This document shows positions 12,173-25,300 of a stretch of DNA of 64,000 bases, piece after piece. Source of the stretch: Phoronis australis (lineage: Eukaryota > Phoronida > Phoronidae). The stretch covers positions 1 through 64,000 of the forward strand of contig NMRA01000305.1 in assembly GCA_002633005.1 (NCBI GenBank), in the 5' to 3' direction. Each line of letters begins with the position of its first letter. Position 1 is the first letter of the stretch. The position numbers were made by a program, and so were the translations under genes. The notes under the pieces are model-generated. The model was not told the DNA's origin, made no database searches, and worked only from the letters and a program-made list of their open reading frames with translations.

Positions 12173-12364
12173 AACCAGTAAACGATCACAAATGATGAAC
12201 ACAGATAGTGTTCAATCGTGACAGCGAGTGGTACATAACAAACGGTAGCGTTCTCCTAAAGTACTCATAACACGTGTTTATGCAATGGTAGAGAATTTTT
12301 TTACCCATCAACTACTGACGAGTAGACAAAAGATAGTTTATATTCGACGTAAGTCTTACCGTAA

Positions 12365-12630
12365 ACTCGCCGGTTAACGCCCTGGGCGCTTAAATTGGGA
12401 AACTGATGTACGGGGGTGGGCGATTACCTAAGCAGTGGGTGCTTAAAATGAACAATTAGCCAAAAGTCGGGGATGGGTGATTATCCAAGATGTGGGCTCT
12501 TAGGGGAAGTTTGCACAAAGTAGAGGATGAGCAATTATTCAAGCAGTGGACGCTTAAACTGTAACATTGACGAAAAGTCGGGGATGGGCGATTACCTGGG
12601 CATGGGGGTTAACCCGCGAGTTAACGCGCC
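12365..12630. mobile_element. TIR element with internal tandem repeats
   Basis: Outer ends TAAACTCGCCGGTTAACGCC and GGTTAACCCGCGAGTTAACG are inverted copies. Between them, three to four degraded direct repeats of about 65 bp share GTCGGGGATGGGCGATTA, CAAGCAGTGG and GCTTAAA. Noncoding. The structure is that of a non-autonomous DNA element that has expanded an internal minisatellite. Confidence 0.6.
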
Positions 12631-12639
12631 GAACTGCAG

Positions 12640-15600
12640 TTGTATGCAAACCTGAGATCTCACGGCGATTGGCGTAGCCACGGGGTGGGAGACCTCGTGT
12701 CGATTACAAAAGCCCCCGTCCGGTCATAACTAAGTGCAATTTTGCGTTTGGTACCTTTGTTCTTCGTAAAATGCCCCCTGGTTGTCAACCATTCAGCCAT
12801 TCCCCGCCCCCTTACTATTGAATGCAACTCAATAAGCCAGTGCTTTTATTTATTGAGGGTACTACATGTACTCTTGAAAACGTGTTTACGTTTTTGTTCA
12901 CAAGTCAGTGAAACAAGTTGTCTGACTCAGCACATTTCACATCCACAATGTACACACGTTTCAAGAGATTCTCTACTTTGAACCATAAACAAAAACATAA
13001 ATTTACGCGTACACTTTGTCAAGAACTCCAAACAGCACCGGAAATGTGTGCTACCGACCTTATCGAACACTCGACGTTATTGTTATCTCAAAGACGCAAT
13101 GTCTTATTGAAATCGTGAATACTCAAATTTGTATCAAACGCCATCTAGTGACTTGCAGAAAAACTGCGTGTACACATCTAGCCAGGAAAAGAAACAACTT
13201 ATAAATAAAATGCGATTTTAAAAAAGTTCCCCAACTGATACAATTAAAACCAAGTGCGAACATACAGAAAACACTAATAATTACGAATAGAACGCACTCA
13301 GTATTTGAAAGTGGAATGAATAAATAATAAACTCGGGCCTTGTTTCATTAGGGTAGCTCATTTACATAAAGATACTCTCGCAAAAGGAGACTCTCGCGTG
13401 ATTGTAATGGTAACTGGTTCTCGGGTGGTTTCCGACAGACCGGGAGACCCGGGGTTGTTTGTAAACTAAGGCTTCACTTGCATATTCACAATTTAATGAG
13501 GCCTGTTATCTCACACCTGAAGAAGAGAACTTAATCCTAATTCATATAAAGACAGGCTATCAACTAGAAAAAAGTATATATTTTGTGAAAGAAAAAGGTC
13601 AGAAATTATAAGAGTATGTTTGATGTGCCATTATTATTATTACACTAACATTTTTAAAAGTAAAAATGTCATTTTTAATAAAATAACACCAACAGTAATA
13701 TAACCCTTTGGTCTTAATAAGTGAAAACTTCACGATTTACCGCAAAAACACTATAAGGAAATTTCCAAACTTATTATTTATTCATCAATCTCAAAAACGC
13801 TGTTAGGATTTTAGATACAAAGGCCTAGTTTTTGCCTAATGTAACAAAGGCAAATACGACTTTACAAAAATACCTTACCTTTTGCAAGTTGGTTTGCCAT
13901 GGACACCAAATGAAAAGATTAATCGAAAATTCCTACCACTAGAGTTTTTGAGGTAAGTGCTGAAGTTTTCATTTAAATTGGTTCCATTAAAATCGACTGA
14001 GGGGTTATTTTGCTATGAATGTACCTTCCTTAAAAATGAAATTTTTACTTTAAAAAGTGTTAACTTAATAATAATAATGAAACATAAATACAATCATACT
14101 TTACATTTCCTGATCTTTTTTTCAGAAAATATAAAGTTTTAGTAGTTGACAAAGCTTTCTTTTTTGACATGCGAGTTAGAACGGAGGCCTCTATATAAGG
14201 TTTGAGATAACTTAAAAGTAAATATCTACAAAACCATTGGATTTAAAAAGTATATATTTTCTGAAAGTGTAAAACCGGAAGAATCTCATGTTTGACTTTT
14301 TAATAACCAGCAATGAGTTGGGTTGCGTGAACATGTCTTTTTGGTAAAATTTAGCAAAAAAGTACATTGATAGCAAAACAATAGTATTAAAACATGATCA
14401 AATGTCATTTGATGTAAATTTTGAAGATGCAATCTGAAAAATTGTTACATTTGTCTAAATCATCATTTCGTTTTCTTTATTTACAACTTTTGATGCTTTC
14501 ATGAAAATCATAAAATTCCTATTTTTAAAAAGCCGTTTATGCAAAAGTACCGTAATATCCCTGTTTTGAAGGCTTTTGCTTTCCTTTTGTTGCGGTGTGA
14601 ATCACTACTGTCTTTTGCTTGTCTCTGGACACGTGATTCATTTCTCCCTTGTGATAACAGTCTGTTGAAGAACAGTGGATAAACCATAGTATCTAAAAGT
14701 TTCGTGTGAGTCCCATCAAAATAAGTCATTTCTTAGATATGAATTTGGCTAAAGTTAAATTTGGACATTTTGTACCATAAAATATAAACCCTAAAATAGA
14801 CTGATCTATTCCGTAACAATTTTCACAAATCAATGCCGTCTTTCCATCATAAGAAGGATATACTGCGAGGGTTTTACACATTTCAAAAATGTTGATAATC
14901 GGTGATAGTAATGTTTCATTCATAGAAAAACTGATAACACTCACTGGAAATACTTTGAAGTAACTATGAGGAAATTGCATGACTTTTTCACATCGAACGC
15001 ACAGAAGGCGTGAGTAGTATTGGTTTATCTCTGGCACTCCTGTAACGTGTGGTAAGATGTGGCTAAAATTGCACTCATCCGGTCCTTGGTCATGACATCA
15101 CTACTCTTCCAGAAACTAATGGCTTCTTCGATACCACTTATTGCATATCAAATTTTACCAGTCAACCTTCTTTAGAAACACATGTTGAAGTTAACGTCGT
15201 TCTTTTTCAAGAGTGTTTTGTTTAATTCTAACTCAAAAACATGATTGCAACGGTGACCATGAGAACATGCATTTTTTCTGAAATTTCAGTCAGTCACCTT
15301 AAGTTAAATCAATCTAAGCGTTGAAAGGTTTTTCTCAATGGGGGAAAATACCTGCCAGGACTGACACCGCTTATTCCCCTGGCGCGATCGCCACGAACTT
15401 CTGTCCCCACTCATGTTATATTCACTGCAACGTAACTCACAGTCGCAAAGTGACTCGAAAGATATTTTCTGGACGCTCTCCGCTTACACGAAGGTGCTGC
15501 ATAGAGCGCCACCTGCGCTTGAAACTGTAAAGTTTTCGTCGGCTTAGTCAGCCACAAGCCTATGCAAGCCTGCGATCGTGCACAACGATTGACTTGTGAC

Positions 15601-16301
15601 AACCCTGGCGAGAGGCGCTGACTTTACACAGAACCCCCATTCTGTTCTGCCTCCCGTCGGCGTGAGTGGTATCATGTCGCTGTCGTGAAGTTTTTAGTTT
15701 CAGACAATGTTTTCACTATAAAATACCTATTTAGCATTATGAAGCAGTTTTCGATCTCAGTTTTAGTTTCTGATAGCACGGCAATAACTTTAGCTATCTA
15801 GACCATATTACAGGTTTCCATTTGAACTCCTACCTTCTGTGTGGGAGTTGACTTCTGGAAGAGTTTCCCGTGTCCACTGATAACCGTTTTACTAAAACAC
15901 GCCACGCATTTAAAACCAACAGTGAGTTGCTGCTCTTTCGTGAAATTTTACTTACGTCTGGTGAAGTTTTGACAAAATCTGTGATTGTTCATGCCACTGC
16001 GAAACAATTCCAGGCCGTATTGTATGTAGTTTCCCATGTACTTCTTGGATGGAATGGCGTGTAAGCCGAGACCCGTTAAACGTGATCAATGTTTCTCAAA
16101 CATTTTCCACTAGATTGTCAAAAGGTGTAGTCATGCCATTCCAAAAATATTCGATTGTTACACGCTCGTTTTTATTTTCTGACAACTAGGCACTCTCCAT
16201 TAGCCCGCGATAAATAAAGAGGAACTGTTTTTGTCATTTATATATTCATATATTTTAAGGTTTCCAACGAGCGCACCCGTTGTCGCTACTAATGCCCACC
16301 T
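12640..16301. other. Intergenic; contains repeat family H copy near 14250
   Basis: Mostly AT-rich noncoding. Around 14245-14430 is a copy of the repeat seen in the PI3K-C2 introns (TATTTTCTGAAAGTGTAAAA, GCGTGAACATGTCTTTTTGG, TTAGCAAAAAAGTACATTGA). A 103-codon minus-strand frame at 14726-15037 contains two CxxC pairs but matches nothing I recognise. Confidence 0.45.
14245..14430 (+). repeat. Interspersed repeat family H, copy 1
   Basis: Shares with 41430-41635, 45040-45235 and 49031-49215 an ordered set of blocks: a TTTTCTGAAAGT-like start, a TTGGGTTGCGTGAACATGTC-like core, TTTTTGG/TAA then TTAGCAAAAAAGTACATT, and AGCAAAACAAT. The other three copies are in PI3K-C2 introns; this one is intergenic. 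Confidence 0.5.
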
Positions 16302-16601
16302 CTAAACACATTTTCGGTGCGACACCTGTTGTTGGTTTACTCAGCTTAGTTACTCTACTAAGAATAGGGTTTCCTCCGCTCATTTATTATTTGGGAGAGT
16401 GAGGAGATTCCATCGCTGTGGTCCAGGGACGACGTACGTTGCCAAAGGATGGAGTGGACTCGGTTCATTTCAGCGTTGGGTATCATCTGTTTAATTTCCA
16501 CCAGGTCTTCTAAAAGTATGAACTCATTTGAAATCATGACAGAACGTTTATGTGGCCTTTGCAGAGTTCTAAGCAGAGACAGAATTTTAGTGACTGGTTG
16601 A
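16302..16601 (+). pseudogene. Duplicated promoter and signal-peptide exon of the MMP gene
   Basis: The ATG at 16449 opens a 50-codon frame (MEWTRFISALGIICLISTRS...) ending at a stop at 16599. It resembles the first coding exon of the metalloproteinase at 22206 ([17 protein letters not shown]). The DNA matches at GGTTCATTTCAG(C/T)GTTG and in the 5' flank (GCGACACCTG, ATTCAGCTTAG-like, and an AGATTCCATCGCTGTGGTCC-like stretch before the ATG). The GTGAGT donor of the MMP exon is not preserved; a weak AG|GTCTTC lies at 16504/16505. I find no second catalytic or hemopexin exon nearby. It is most likely a relic of a tandem MMP duplication, or an alternative first exon. Confidence 0.45.
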
Positions 16602-17420
16602 TGAAAGCCATTCAGCGTTAGGTACAGTCATATTCAATGACTTCCATCAACCCACAATGCATTCATTTTCCGTCGTGATTGAAACTCTCGAGTGTGACGC
16701 GCCGTAAACCACACCAGGTCTGCAGCTCAGTTGAAGTTGTTGTCCCGATACGTTGGGGATCCGCGTAGAAGTGCTGCTGTTGCTGACCACTCCATTCTGA
16801 CAAAGTTCTTCACTCATTTAATGTTCCGGTAGTGGTGTTTGTGGGACTCAGCTATGTCGCCCGATGTGTTCCGTCGCAGTTGCGACACTATATAACAAGG
16901 ACGTTGCCATTCCACTCATCTCATTCAAAACTTCTTAAATGTAACATATCTCCGATATATTACCGGCTTCTACTGTAAATTCTCACGTGGGACGGTTACC
17001 CTTGGTTGCATCTAATGCATTTTTGGCTATTACGGGAAATTGTGATCGTGTTTAAGAATTTATTGCTGCACAGATATTTTTACCTCTTTTCTTTTGTAGT
17101 AGCCATTTCTGTAATGAAACAACTTTCTGTCACTAAAAGGAGATCAAATCATTGTTGCAAAGTCTTAATTTCCAGTGTCATTGTCGGTATGTCAAATCTG
17201 TACACCTTGTTGTTTGCCGATAACTTGAACGGGTATAAAAATGATGATTTGCAAAATGTGGCAACTATCATTAAAATTTGCAAAGAGATAAAATCGTTGT
17301 ATTTAGAAAGGGAGGTTTCCTAAGAAGATATGAAATGTGTATTTTTCGGCACGCTACTAAAATGCTCCACGCTCGGACATAATACTGCAGTTTCAGTGAC
17401 AATACAGCCTCGTCGCTGGT
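16602..17420. other. Intergenic, nothing recognised
   Basis: A 105-codon forward frame at 17006-17323 has mixed hydrophobic and charged residues without a recognisable family. No splice-flanked exon was seen. Confidence 0.4.
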
Positions 17421-17486
17421 GCCTCAAGATGGTGCTGATTGGTTTAGCCCCATAAACAGCTAAACTGACCAGCGTCATCTTGAGGC
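17421..17486. repeat. Imperfect hairpin with 27-bp arms
   Basis: The left arm GCCTCAAGATGGTGCTGATT... (17421-17447) pairs with the right arm ...AGCGTCATCTTGAGGC (17460-17486), about five mismatches, 12-bp loop. Probably a small foldback transposon remnant. Confidence 0.6.
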
Positions 17487-19263
17487 TTGGGGACGAACCC
17501 GTTTCTCACCCAGTTTCGGTTAGCGGCAGTGAATCATCAGTCCAATCGGCCAACGAAGATATTGTCATGCGGAACGGTAATTCTCCGTATTATCGAAACC
17601 CAGCAAGACCAAAACCACGTTTTAATCTATACGTAATATGCTAATCGTCGTTACTCCAACAACGTAGATTTTTGAAAACTCCACTAAACATGCAGTTCTT
17701 TTTTATTTCAATTTCCAAATGATTCAAATACAGAATATGGTTCATACATTTTGTATACACATTTTGAACGAAAAGCCCACTCATAAACGTTTGAAAACTG
17801 TTATAGTTAAGCTGACTATAAATTGTTTTCTACCCAGAAAGGAATTCGACATAGAGTTTTCAAAATTCCTTTTCTCCTTTGAGGGAAGGCACTGCAGGGA
17901 GTCACATTGCAACATAAACGAGGAGAGGTTTAGAAGAGGTTATGAAACAGATACCGATACTGGCAATTGGATCAAAGGGATGCGTGTTAGAATATTCCAC
18001 ATTTTGAAATTCCTTAGTATCACAATTTGCCAGGATGTCAACCAGGTGTGGTACACTTACCAAGAACGTGTTCAACCTAAAGATATCCCTCCCTTTGCAT
18101 TTCCAGCTTAGAAAACAGGACGAATTTCGTCAATCGTTACATATGGTGGCAGTTGTGTGGGTATCCATAATGCACGAGTCAGCTGTCACTCATTACGGCG
18201 GCCATTTTAGATGGTGGTGCACCACCAAGAAATTAAACGAAATAATCATGTTAAATTCAGTTAAGTTTAAAAACATTTGGAATATTGTTCAATGAACATT
18301 ACTTTGGCTCAAGTTTCGATTGAACTAGCTTAAGTTAAAGTCCGCTTTGCGAAGTTTTTAACTTAGGGAAGCAAAACAGTATCTTTAAGAGGTGGATGTC
18401 TGGCAGTTTTGGACATAACACAATGTAAATATTTTTATAATAACAAGACAGAGAAAGAACTACAGAAGAAGCAACATTTTTACCGAAACTGTTCCATTAC
18501 TTTCACCTACAATGTATTTAGAACATAAAATGAGTTGCGCCAGTCGAAAGATATAACCAAAATTAACACGTTTCGTGAATTACAGCCATATACGTACTCC
18601 CGTTATTTTACTATTAATTTTCTAAAATTTATAAAAATTGTGTATTCCTTCAGCAAAACCTCATTATTTATGCGGCATTGCCAGCGGAGTGATTACCCAT
18701 GACGCACACGAGCCAGCTGACGGAAGGAAATTATGTCGAGCACGAGCGATCGAAGTGAGTTAATGAAGTAGTACATTATAAAAAGCAGATTTTCAAAAAT
18801 CGGTTTATTCGTCAAAATTTAAAACAACTTAATTTTTTGTTCATGGATAGATATCCTAGCTAAATGTAAATTCCAAATTTTTTGCACTCAATGACCCCTA
18901 ATTTCGCCGCTGGAGCATGAAACCACCAATTGCCACAATTGGGTAGATTAGCCGTCTCCAAAATTGTATGAAAATAAGTAACTTACAAAATAGATTGAAG
19001 TTGTACTTTGATGGCTAGAATACTAGTATTCTGTGCATTTTGGACCATTTATTAAAATCTTTGTGCTAGACAGGGGAGATAATCCACAGACCACTTTTTG
19101 CGGCTAATTTTAGTAGCCGTTTTTGTGACCTTCTTACCGCCATATTGCACCTTGCAGCCTTGTGTATCTTTTAGAAGATACAGTTAAAGAGTTAATCTTG
19201 ATGACTGAGCAATAAAAAAATCTTTCCTCAGCATCACATGTTAGAGAAAATTTTCTTGCAAAC
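17487..19263. other. Intergenic, nothing recognised
   Basis: Contains a 130-codon forward frame at 17719-18111 that I do not recognise. It has no clear splice context and no domain-like pattern, so I do not call it a gene. Confidence 0.4.
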
Positions 19264-19457
19264 ATGCGCACACCCAGCCTTCAATATGGGGGGGCTCGAA
19301 TTCCTGACGTTGTGGACATTTTGGTAACAAAAAACCGGCGGACTAAAAAAACGGTGGCACCACTGTGAATTACTTTTTGTTTCTCGGAGGCGGACCTTTT
19401 TGCCCACTTCGCCAAATGAGACGCCCGAGCCCCCCCCCCCTCCTGGTTGCGCGCATG
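19264..19457 (+). mobile_element. GC-capped MITE family B, copy 1
   Basis: Begins CATGCGCACACCCAGCCTTC and ends with a poly-C tract, then GGTTGCGCGCATG, so the ends are inverted. The interior has GGGGCTCGAATTC, TTTTGGTAACAAAAA, GGCGGACTAAAAAAACGGTG and TGCCCACTTCGCCAAATGAG. The same order occurs in reverse at 33232-33473 and forward at 39648-39840. Confidence 0.7.
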
Positions 19458-19705
19458 AATTTATTCAAATTTTAACTGCTTCAAGGAACTACTGAATACA
19501 GCTAGTTAGTACCAATCACTTCCCATATATTCCACTAATTACGGTCAAATCTGACGCACTCCGTTTTCTTCATTTTTGGTCCAGAACCTTGTTTTGAGAC
19601 CACCAAGTCCAGGAGAGCAGATAAGAATGCAATCGCGGCGCCTCAGTCTCTCGATATTGAAATATCGCGACATTTGGCGAGCTAAAAACAACCTCCCGTT
19701 CAGGA

Positions 19706-19815
19706 ACGCTAGGACCTCGCTAAAAAGCAACACTTCGCGAGATTACGTGAGATATTGCCTTGCATTTTAAATAAGAACACGTGACTTTGACTAGGTTTTA
19801 GCTAGGTCCTAGCGT
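19706..19815 (+). mobile_element. MITE family A, copy 2
   Basis: Terminal inverted repeats ACGCTAGGACCTCGCTAAAA and TTTTAGCTAGGTCCTAGCGT bracket a core (ACTTCGCGAGATTACGTGAG, ATTTTAAATAAGAACACGTG) shared with copies at 4557, 28631 and 36703. The right terminus is repeated once more just downstream (AGGTCCTAGCGT at 19816-19827). Confidence 0.8.
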
Positions 19816-19827
19816 AGGTCCTAGCGT

Positions 19828-22069
19828 CTACTGAACGCACGCCAGGCTATATGTGACGTCGCAAGCTCGTGGTTTCCGTAGGCTGCTCAAAAGTTTCAAG
19901 GTTTGAAGTCTGTTAAACTTTTCATACAACTCGGATACTAGGCACGGCCAATAATGTGCAAGACAACAGCTAATATGAACAATGGAAACAGGGATTTTGT
20001 TTCAAACATTATGAAACCTTGATTCATACTTAAAATAAAAAGCAAGAACATGCTCAGATCCGTTATGTCACTTGCCAGTGTTGCCGTTCAGTCACACGGG
20101 TAATGGGTTTTGGAAACTTTTAACCAGATGAAAATTACAAAAAATAATTTATAGTGAGGCCCCCAGGAACGTTCAGAAGACGTTGATTGAAAGTTGTGTA
20201 CGCAGATAACGCCACTAGAGAACAGTCTTTTTATCAACGAAATAAACTAATTGTTTACTTTGGTAAATTACGCAACGCATATAAATTAAATGTATAGGCG
20301 CAAATAATGAATGGCATAAATTAACTGTTAATATTTAATGTAAGTACGTAAATTTCACTCGTAAATAATTTACAAACGAACTTACACCCGGCAGGTACAT
20401 ATACCCAGTTTGACGGTCAGGAAAAATTACACCAGAGATAAAATTATATTGTCTGAGCGGTGTCAAACAATATGAACGCTAAGTTCAAATGCCATAGTCA
20501 TATATTGCATGGAATGTCATCTCTTATTTTATTACTACCATTAGGAAATTTGCAACGAATCAGTTATCGTGTCCAGCCGGCTGTCAAAAGCATCAATGGG
20601 ATGTAGTTTGTGACCTACATTCGAATTAAATGCGTCAGCTCGTCGGATGTCACAAGAACGTTTGCGGTAAGGTTACGCAAATCTATTTAGAAGCGAAAAG
20701 ATCACAAGAAAGAGGTGACAGTGGAGTGTGGTATAACAAACCAACCGGGCCCTCAGTCATATCGGTCTCGGTAATATTGCTCTCTCTCTCTGTCCATGTG
20801 ACTTGATTTCACCTTCGAAATCTGTTCAATTTTGGACGATCGACAAGCTGAAGGCTCGGGCTAATGAAAACAGTTCATCGATGTCACAAAGATAATAACT
20901 CGATCGATAATACAAATAATAAAAGTAGTAATACTATAGGATTTCGGAATTGGATTTTTTCAGAATTTTTGAGCACGTATTCGAAAGTTAGTCTAACATG
21001 ATAATCCAATGTGTAATAAATATTCCTCCAAAGAGCTATGGACGCCTTAATGGTCACCGTGTGCCTGCGCATATGTACAGGCAGTCAGAAAGTTGACTAG
21101 GTATTGCGACAGATTACAGGATATTTATTTCGACATGTTGATTAGAACTTTTTTAGGATTCGCGCAATATTAAACAAGCGGGACCTTAGTATGCGCCTAG
21201 CACCACCTGGTGGATATAAAGAATCTCCTTAGTGCGTGCGGTTGTGCGTTATCAAGAAAATCAAAGGGCGTGCAATGTAACCAGTTGCTGTCGAGTTGTG
21301 TGGAGTCCGATGATGTATTTATTGAGCTGTGTTTCCTAAATTCTTTAATTCCTAACATTTTGCTTACCAACAGAAGAGCAGGGCACTCCAGAAGCTGGGC
21401 AAACAGTGTTAGTTATTACTAACTGTACAGCAATACATTTTTATTTTTTATTTTGATAAAATACCGTGAACTCATCGTAGGTATGTATCTTGGTCTCCTA
21501 ACACGCTCAGTCAAAACAAGCCCATTGTTTGTTGATTGGGTACCATGAATGGTTTAATTTGTAGCTCTCCAGCCTTTGTTAAATTCTCTTTAGGTCTGGA
21601 AGCGATCCGAAAATGGCGCAACCCGACACGGCAACGGTTAGATTTAATGAGTCATTCTTTCGCATTGCCCAATTAGAACTAGTCAGTGGTTTGAGTGAAG
21701 CATTTTGGAAAACCAGTCTATAGGCCTACTCAAATTACTTAGACTACCTTGTAGCAAGCCTACGGACAATATGGGCCAGAATAATTTCAAACCGACCAGA
21801 TTTGCTCACGACGTAACCACAAGGTACAGCTCACGGCCTCCTCTCGAGAATGGTTCGTTTTATCAAATCGGCGAAGTGAGCTTAGTACTGGTCCGAAGAA
21901 ACCGCTTGATATCCACAGATGTTCGGTTATTCTGATTTGGCTGCTTAGCGTGTGCTTACACTATGGACTTGCATTACTGTGCTTTTCCACGAATTCATCG
22001 GCAGCCTGAATGTACGGCAGCCACTTGTTAACAATCTTGCGCGGATTACATTGTCGAATACACATGTCC
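19828..22069. other. Intergenic sequence upstream of the MMP gene
   Basis: AT-rich with a CTCTCTCTCTC microtract near 20784 and no coding exon that I can support. The last 150 bp merge into the duplicated MMP 5' flank. Confidence 0.4.
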
Positions 22070-22205
22070 CGCGGCGACACCTGCAGGTGACTTATTCAGC
22101 TTAGGTGACATAAATAGAACAGAGTTTGTTTGTTCGACTCAGTTGTGACCGAGAAGAGGAGCGGCGATTATATTATAGATCCCAGAAGAATTACTTGGTC
22201 GAAAG
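22070..22205 (+). promoter_or_regulatory. MMP 5' flank / leader, shared with the 16.3-kb duplicate
   Basis: Sequence before the MMP start resembles 16302-16448: GCGACACCTG, then TATTCAGCTTAGGTGACAT against TACTCAGCTTAGTTACTCT, then ATCCCAGAAG...AAAGATG against GGTCCAGGGACG...AAAGGATG. Conservation of flank plus leader suggests that the promoter or 5' UTR was copied together with exon 1. I cannot locate the transcription start. Confidence 0.35.
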
Positions 22206-22301
22206 ATGGATGCAATTTGGTTCATTTCAGTGTTGAGTGTAACTTTGTTCACCCGTATGGGATCTTGCAGTCAACCAATAAGTTCGACCTACCAGGCAAT
22301 G
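22206..22301 (+). CDS. MMP exon 1: signal peptide
   Basis: ATG at 22206; 32 codons ending GCAATG|GTGAGT, phase 0. The product [17 protein letters not shown] has a hydrophobic core of about 12 residues, then GSCSQ as the likely cleavage zone. The exon end (STYQAM) begins the propeptide motif A-YL completed by exon 2. No ATG exon closer to exon 2 fits as well. Confidence 0.75.
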
Positions 22302-25300
22302 GTGAGTTGCCAGTCCTTTCGACAATTCTTAGTTGGCAGAACGTTTACTATGATTTTGGTGTGCCATTTTTTACTTTGACAACGTTTTTTTAATGAAAAG
22401 GTTCATTTAACGACGGAACAGGAGGGATTTAACTGTATGCATTTCTTAATCCTCTGTGCATTAATGTTTGGCATGAATTTGTCGTTGCCGCGGCCAGACG
22501 TGCTTGCCCAGTGGGGAGGAAGTTGCCTCCGAGCTCACCGCATGCATCCACACGCGCTATATCCCAATAGATAACCACTGAAGTGGCTTGCGGTGATGGT
22601 CGAGTTAATATCAAATACTTGATGTTAAGGAATCGACCGTGACCGTCCCACCGTGTTTGCAAAAGCCAGTTTAGTTACTCACGTCATATCTCAGTGGGAG
22701 GGAAAATTACCAATTACTGTGAGGAATCCCTCTCCGAAGTAACGACGACGGCCTCCCGCCACGCTGGAGATCCGGATATATATTATAAATGCTTCATTAT
22801 CGTCTGCAGTTATTTATCCCGCCAAAAGTTCGATGTTATGCATACGCAACACCCTATTCAGCCAGTTTTCATTAATTCACCCTGCACATTAGACTTGACA
22901 AATAACCAGAAAGGGCATTCTAGAACCGACGTAGTGGTTCACTGTCATACGTGCAGTGTTTTAACCATCCCTTCTACAATCCCGGACTCGGCGTACACCT
23001 ACAACGGTGTCACCTGACCCGAGGTGTTTATTCTTGTATTGTGATAAACTACTGGACGACAAGTGTGTGTCGCCCGGACTCCTTTCAGCACCCCGTCAAT
23101 ATATAGAGGCTACCTCTTACCGTGTGACCGATTAAACTCACTGGCCTGTGCTGCGACCAGTGGCTTATATTTGCTTGTTTGCAAGCTTAAGAATTCCTCG
23201 TGCACAAAATGTTTACAAAACAAAAATTCCATGGTAATTATATTGTCAACAACCTGAAAATGTTCGAGCCAGAGCCCAGGGTTTTTTTTTTTCAACACGC
23301 ATAGTCTTTCCGTGAAAACCACATTCCTACGTTATGACTTGAAGAAACCAAATTTGAAAATCTGATGACTGGAAAGCAGTAAGCTAATCAATGATTCTGT
23401 ACTGCTAAAAATGACTTTGAAAATAGGAAGAAGTCTTAAGTATTGCGCTTTATGTGTTGTTAGTATTCAGTGACCCGTTTTTTGCCTGTTCACTGAATAT
23501 TGAAACCACAACGTAAATAGCGTGCAGCTCCCGTGTACACAAGCCATTGTTCGGCCCCCGGTTTCGGTCTGAGGCACTCCGTAGAATGTCATTTCTTACA
23601 AAAGAAAGCCGGTGATCCCAGCGAGAAAGTTTATAAAGCCTGCAAGCGCTGAAATACAACTGCCTTTAGAGTGGATGGCATGAAATTGATATGCAGAAGT
23701 TCTAAAATATTGAAACAAATAAACAGAGGGATCGATCAAAAAGAGCAATAGTAATACTGAAATTATTGCCATAAAAATAAATACGTAATAGGAGAGAGTG
23801 CTGGCGATAAATAAATCGACGCTGCCCAACATCCATAGACTGTTATTCATAGTCTGCCACGTCTCACTTACAAACGCTTATCCAACGATATCCCGTTAAT
23901 TTAAATCAACGTTCCGACAGGAGTGTCAAATTCAGTGGTCACGATATGTAAAACCTCTGCATGGAATGTGATGCGATTCCTCCTAATTTGTTAACTCGTG
24001 ACCAGCTAATCTGGAAATGACACTGTTGGGACTGCTTCCTGACACCACGCTGTCCTGTTTGACCTGATCATCACTAACGCAACTGTTTTGCCCGCTTACC
24101 GCTTTAAAACTTGTCGCAGCTTGTTCCATAATCAGATGAGAAATAATTCCTGTGCTTGTAATACTGACAGTTGTGTATTGCTCGAGACCATACTTGCCGT
24201 AAATAAAATGACTCCTCCCGCCTCGTGTCGAATTCAAAGTAATCTAAGAAAAATTTCTGATGTACTTTTAATGTGTTCTCGAAATTTCCAGTGAATCTCA
24301 ATCCCGCTGATATACGGTTGCATGTCAAAGATCATTTTTGCAGAGCTATCTCATGCAGTACAACTATTTGCCACAGCAAGATTACCGCACGGGACAACTG
24401 AATTCCCCAGCTAACGTTCGAGAAGCCATCATGGCGTTCCAACGTATGGCGAACATAAACCAGACCGGTAAGGTAACACAATCTCTATAAATGAACGATT
24501 CATGCTTTAAAACATGTTTATGGTTGTTGTTTTACTTACAATGGATTTAAGGAACATTTCAATCTTCACTTAATTCAGTACAGCATCTTAAACTATTGTA
24601 AAAGTTATCGTGTTAATACATGTAACTGATGCTTGATATTCAGTGCCTATTATTTATTTTTCTATTCATTTATTTATAATTGTCACAGCATGATTTGGAA
24701 TTGTCTCTTGGTTGTTTCAACAAAATGTGCAGCTCAGCGAAACCTTATTCGCTCAAGTCCACGGTCAGTCAGTACGAAGTTCTTCGATTTCCGGTGGATA
24801 GTGACCAAAGACGACAGTTCGAGTGGCTGATTTTGGCGTTATCATTGGTCTGGTTCAGTGAAAGCTCTTGGTGCCTCTTGCCTCCAGGCAACAGCACCGA
24901 TGCAAAAAAAAGGAGACAAAAATACGAATGTTCTTGCAATGTAGATTCCAGATTTTGACAATTTACATTTGTCTGAAGGGACCTGGATTCACGCCAACAA
25001 TTCAACACTGAACAAAGATGTGCTATGAAGTTGTCGGGACTTCCGTATCCGGCGAGTAGATAGAGGCCAAATTTCTGGACTCCGTTTACTCAAAGGAACT
25101 TCTGAATTACATTCGTGACAATCACTTCTTAGTCAGTCCACAAAATGGCAGTTTAACCTGACCGTCTCCATTTTGTTCATTTGCGTGCGAGGCACTAAGA
25201 CTAGAACCGTGGCCTTAGACAATTTTCTCGTGCGTACATACACGTCATGATCACGTGCACGAGTATAGCAAAGGCAATACGTTAATACAGAATTACGTTA

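Noticed and set aside
14726-15037. 103-codon minus-strand frame with two CxxC pairs, possible zinc finger
   Set aside because: CxxC spacing fits no zinc-binding family I know and there is no splice or start context beyond the frame.
17719-18111. 130-codon plus-strand frame
   Set aside because: Composition typical of AT-rich noncoding DNA and no domain pattern.
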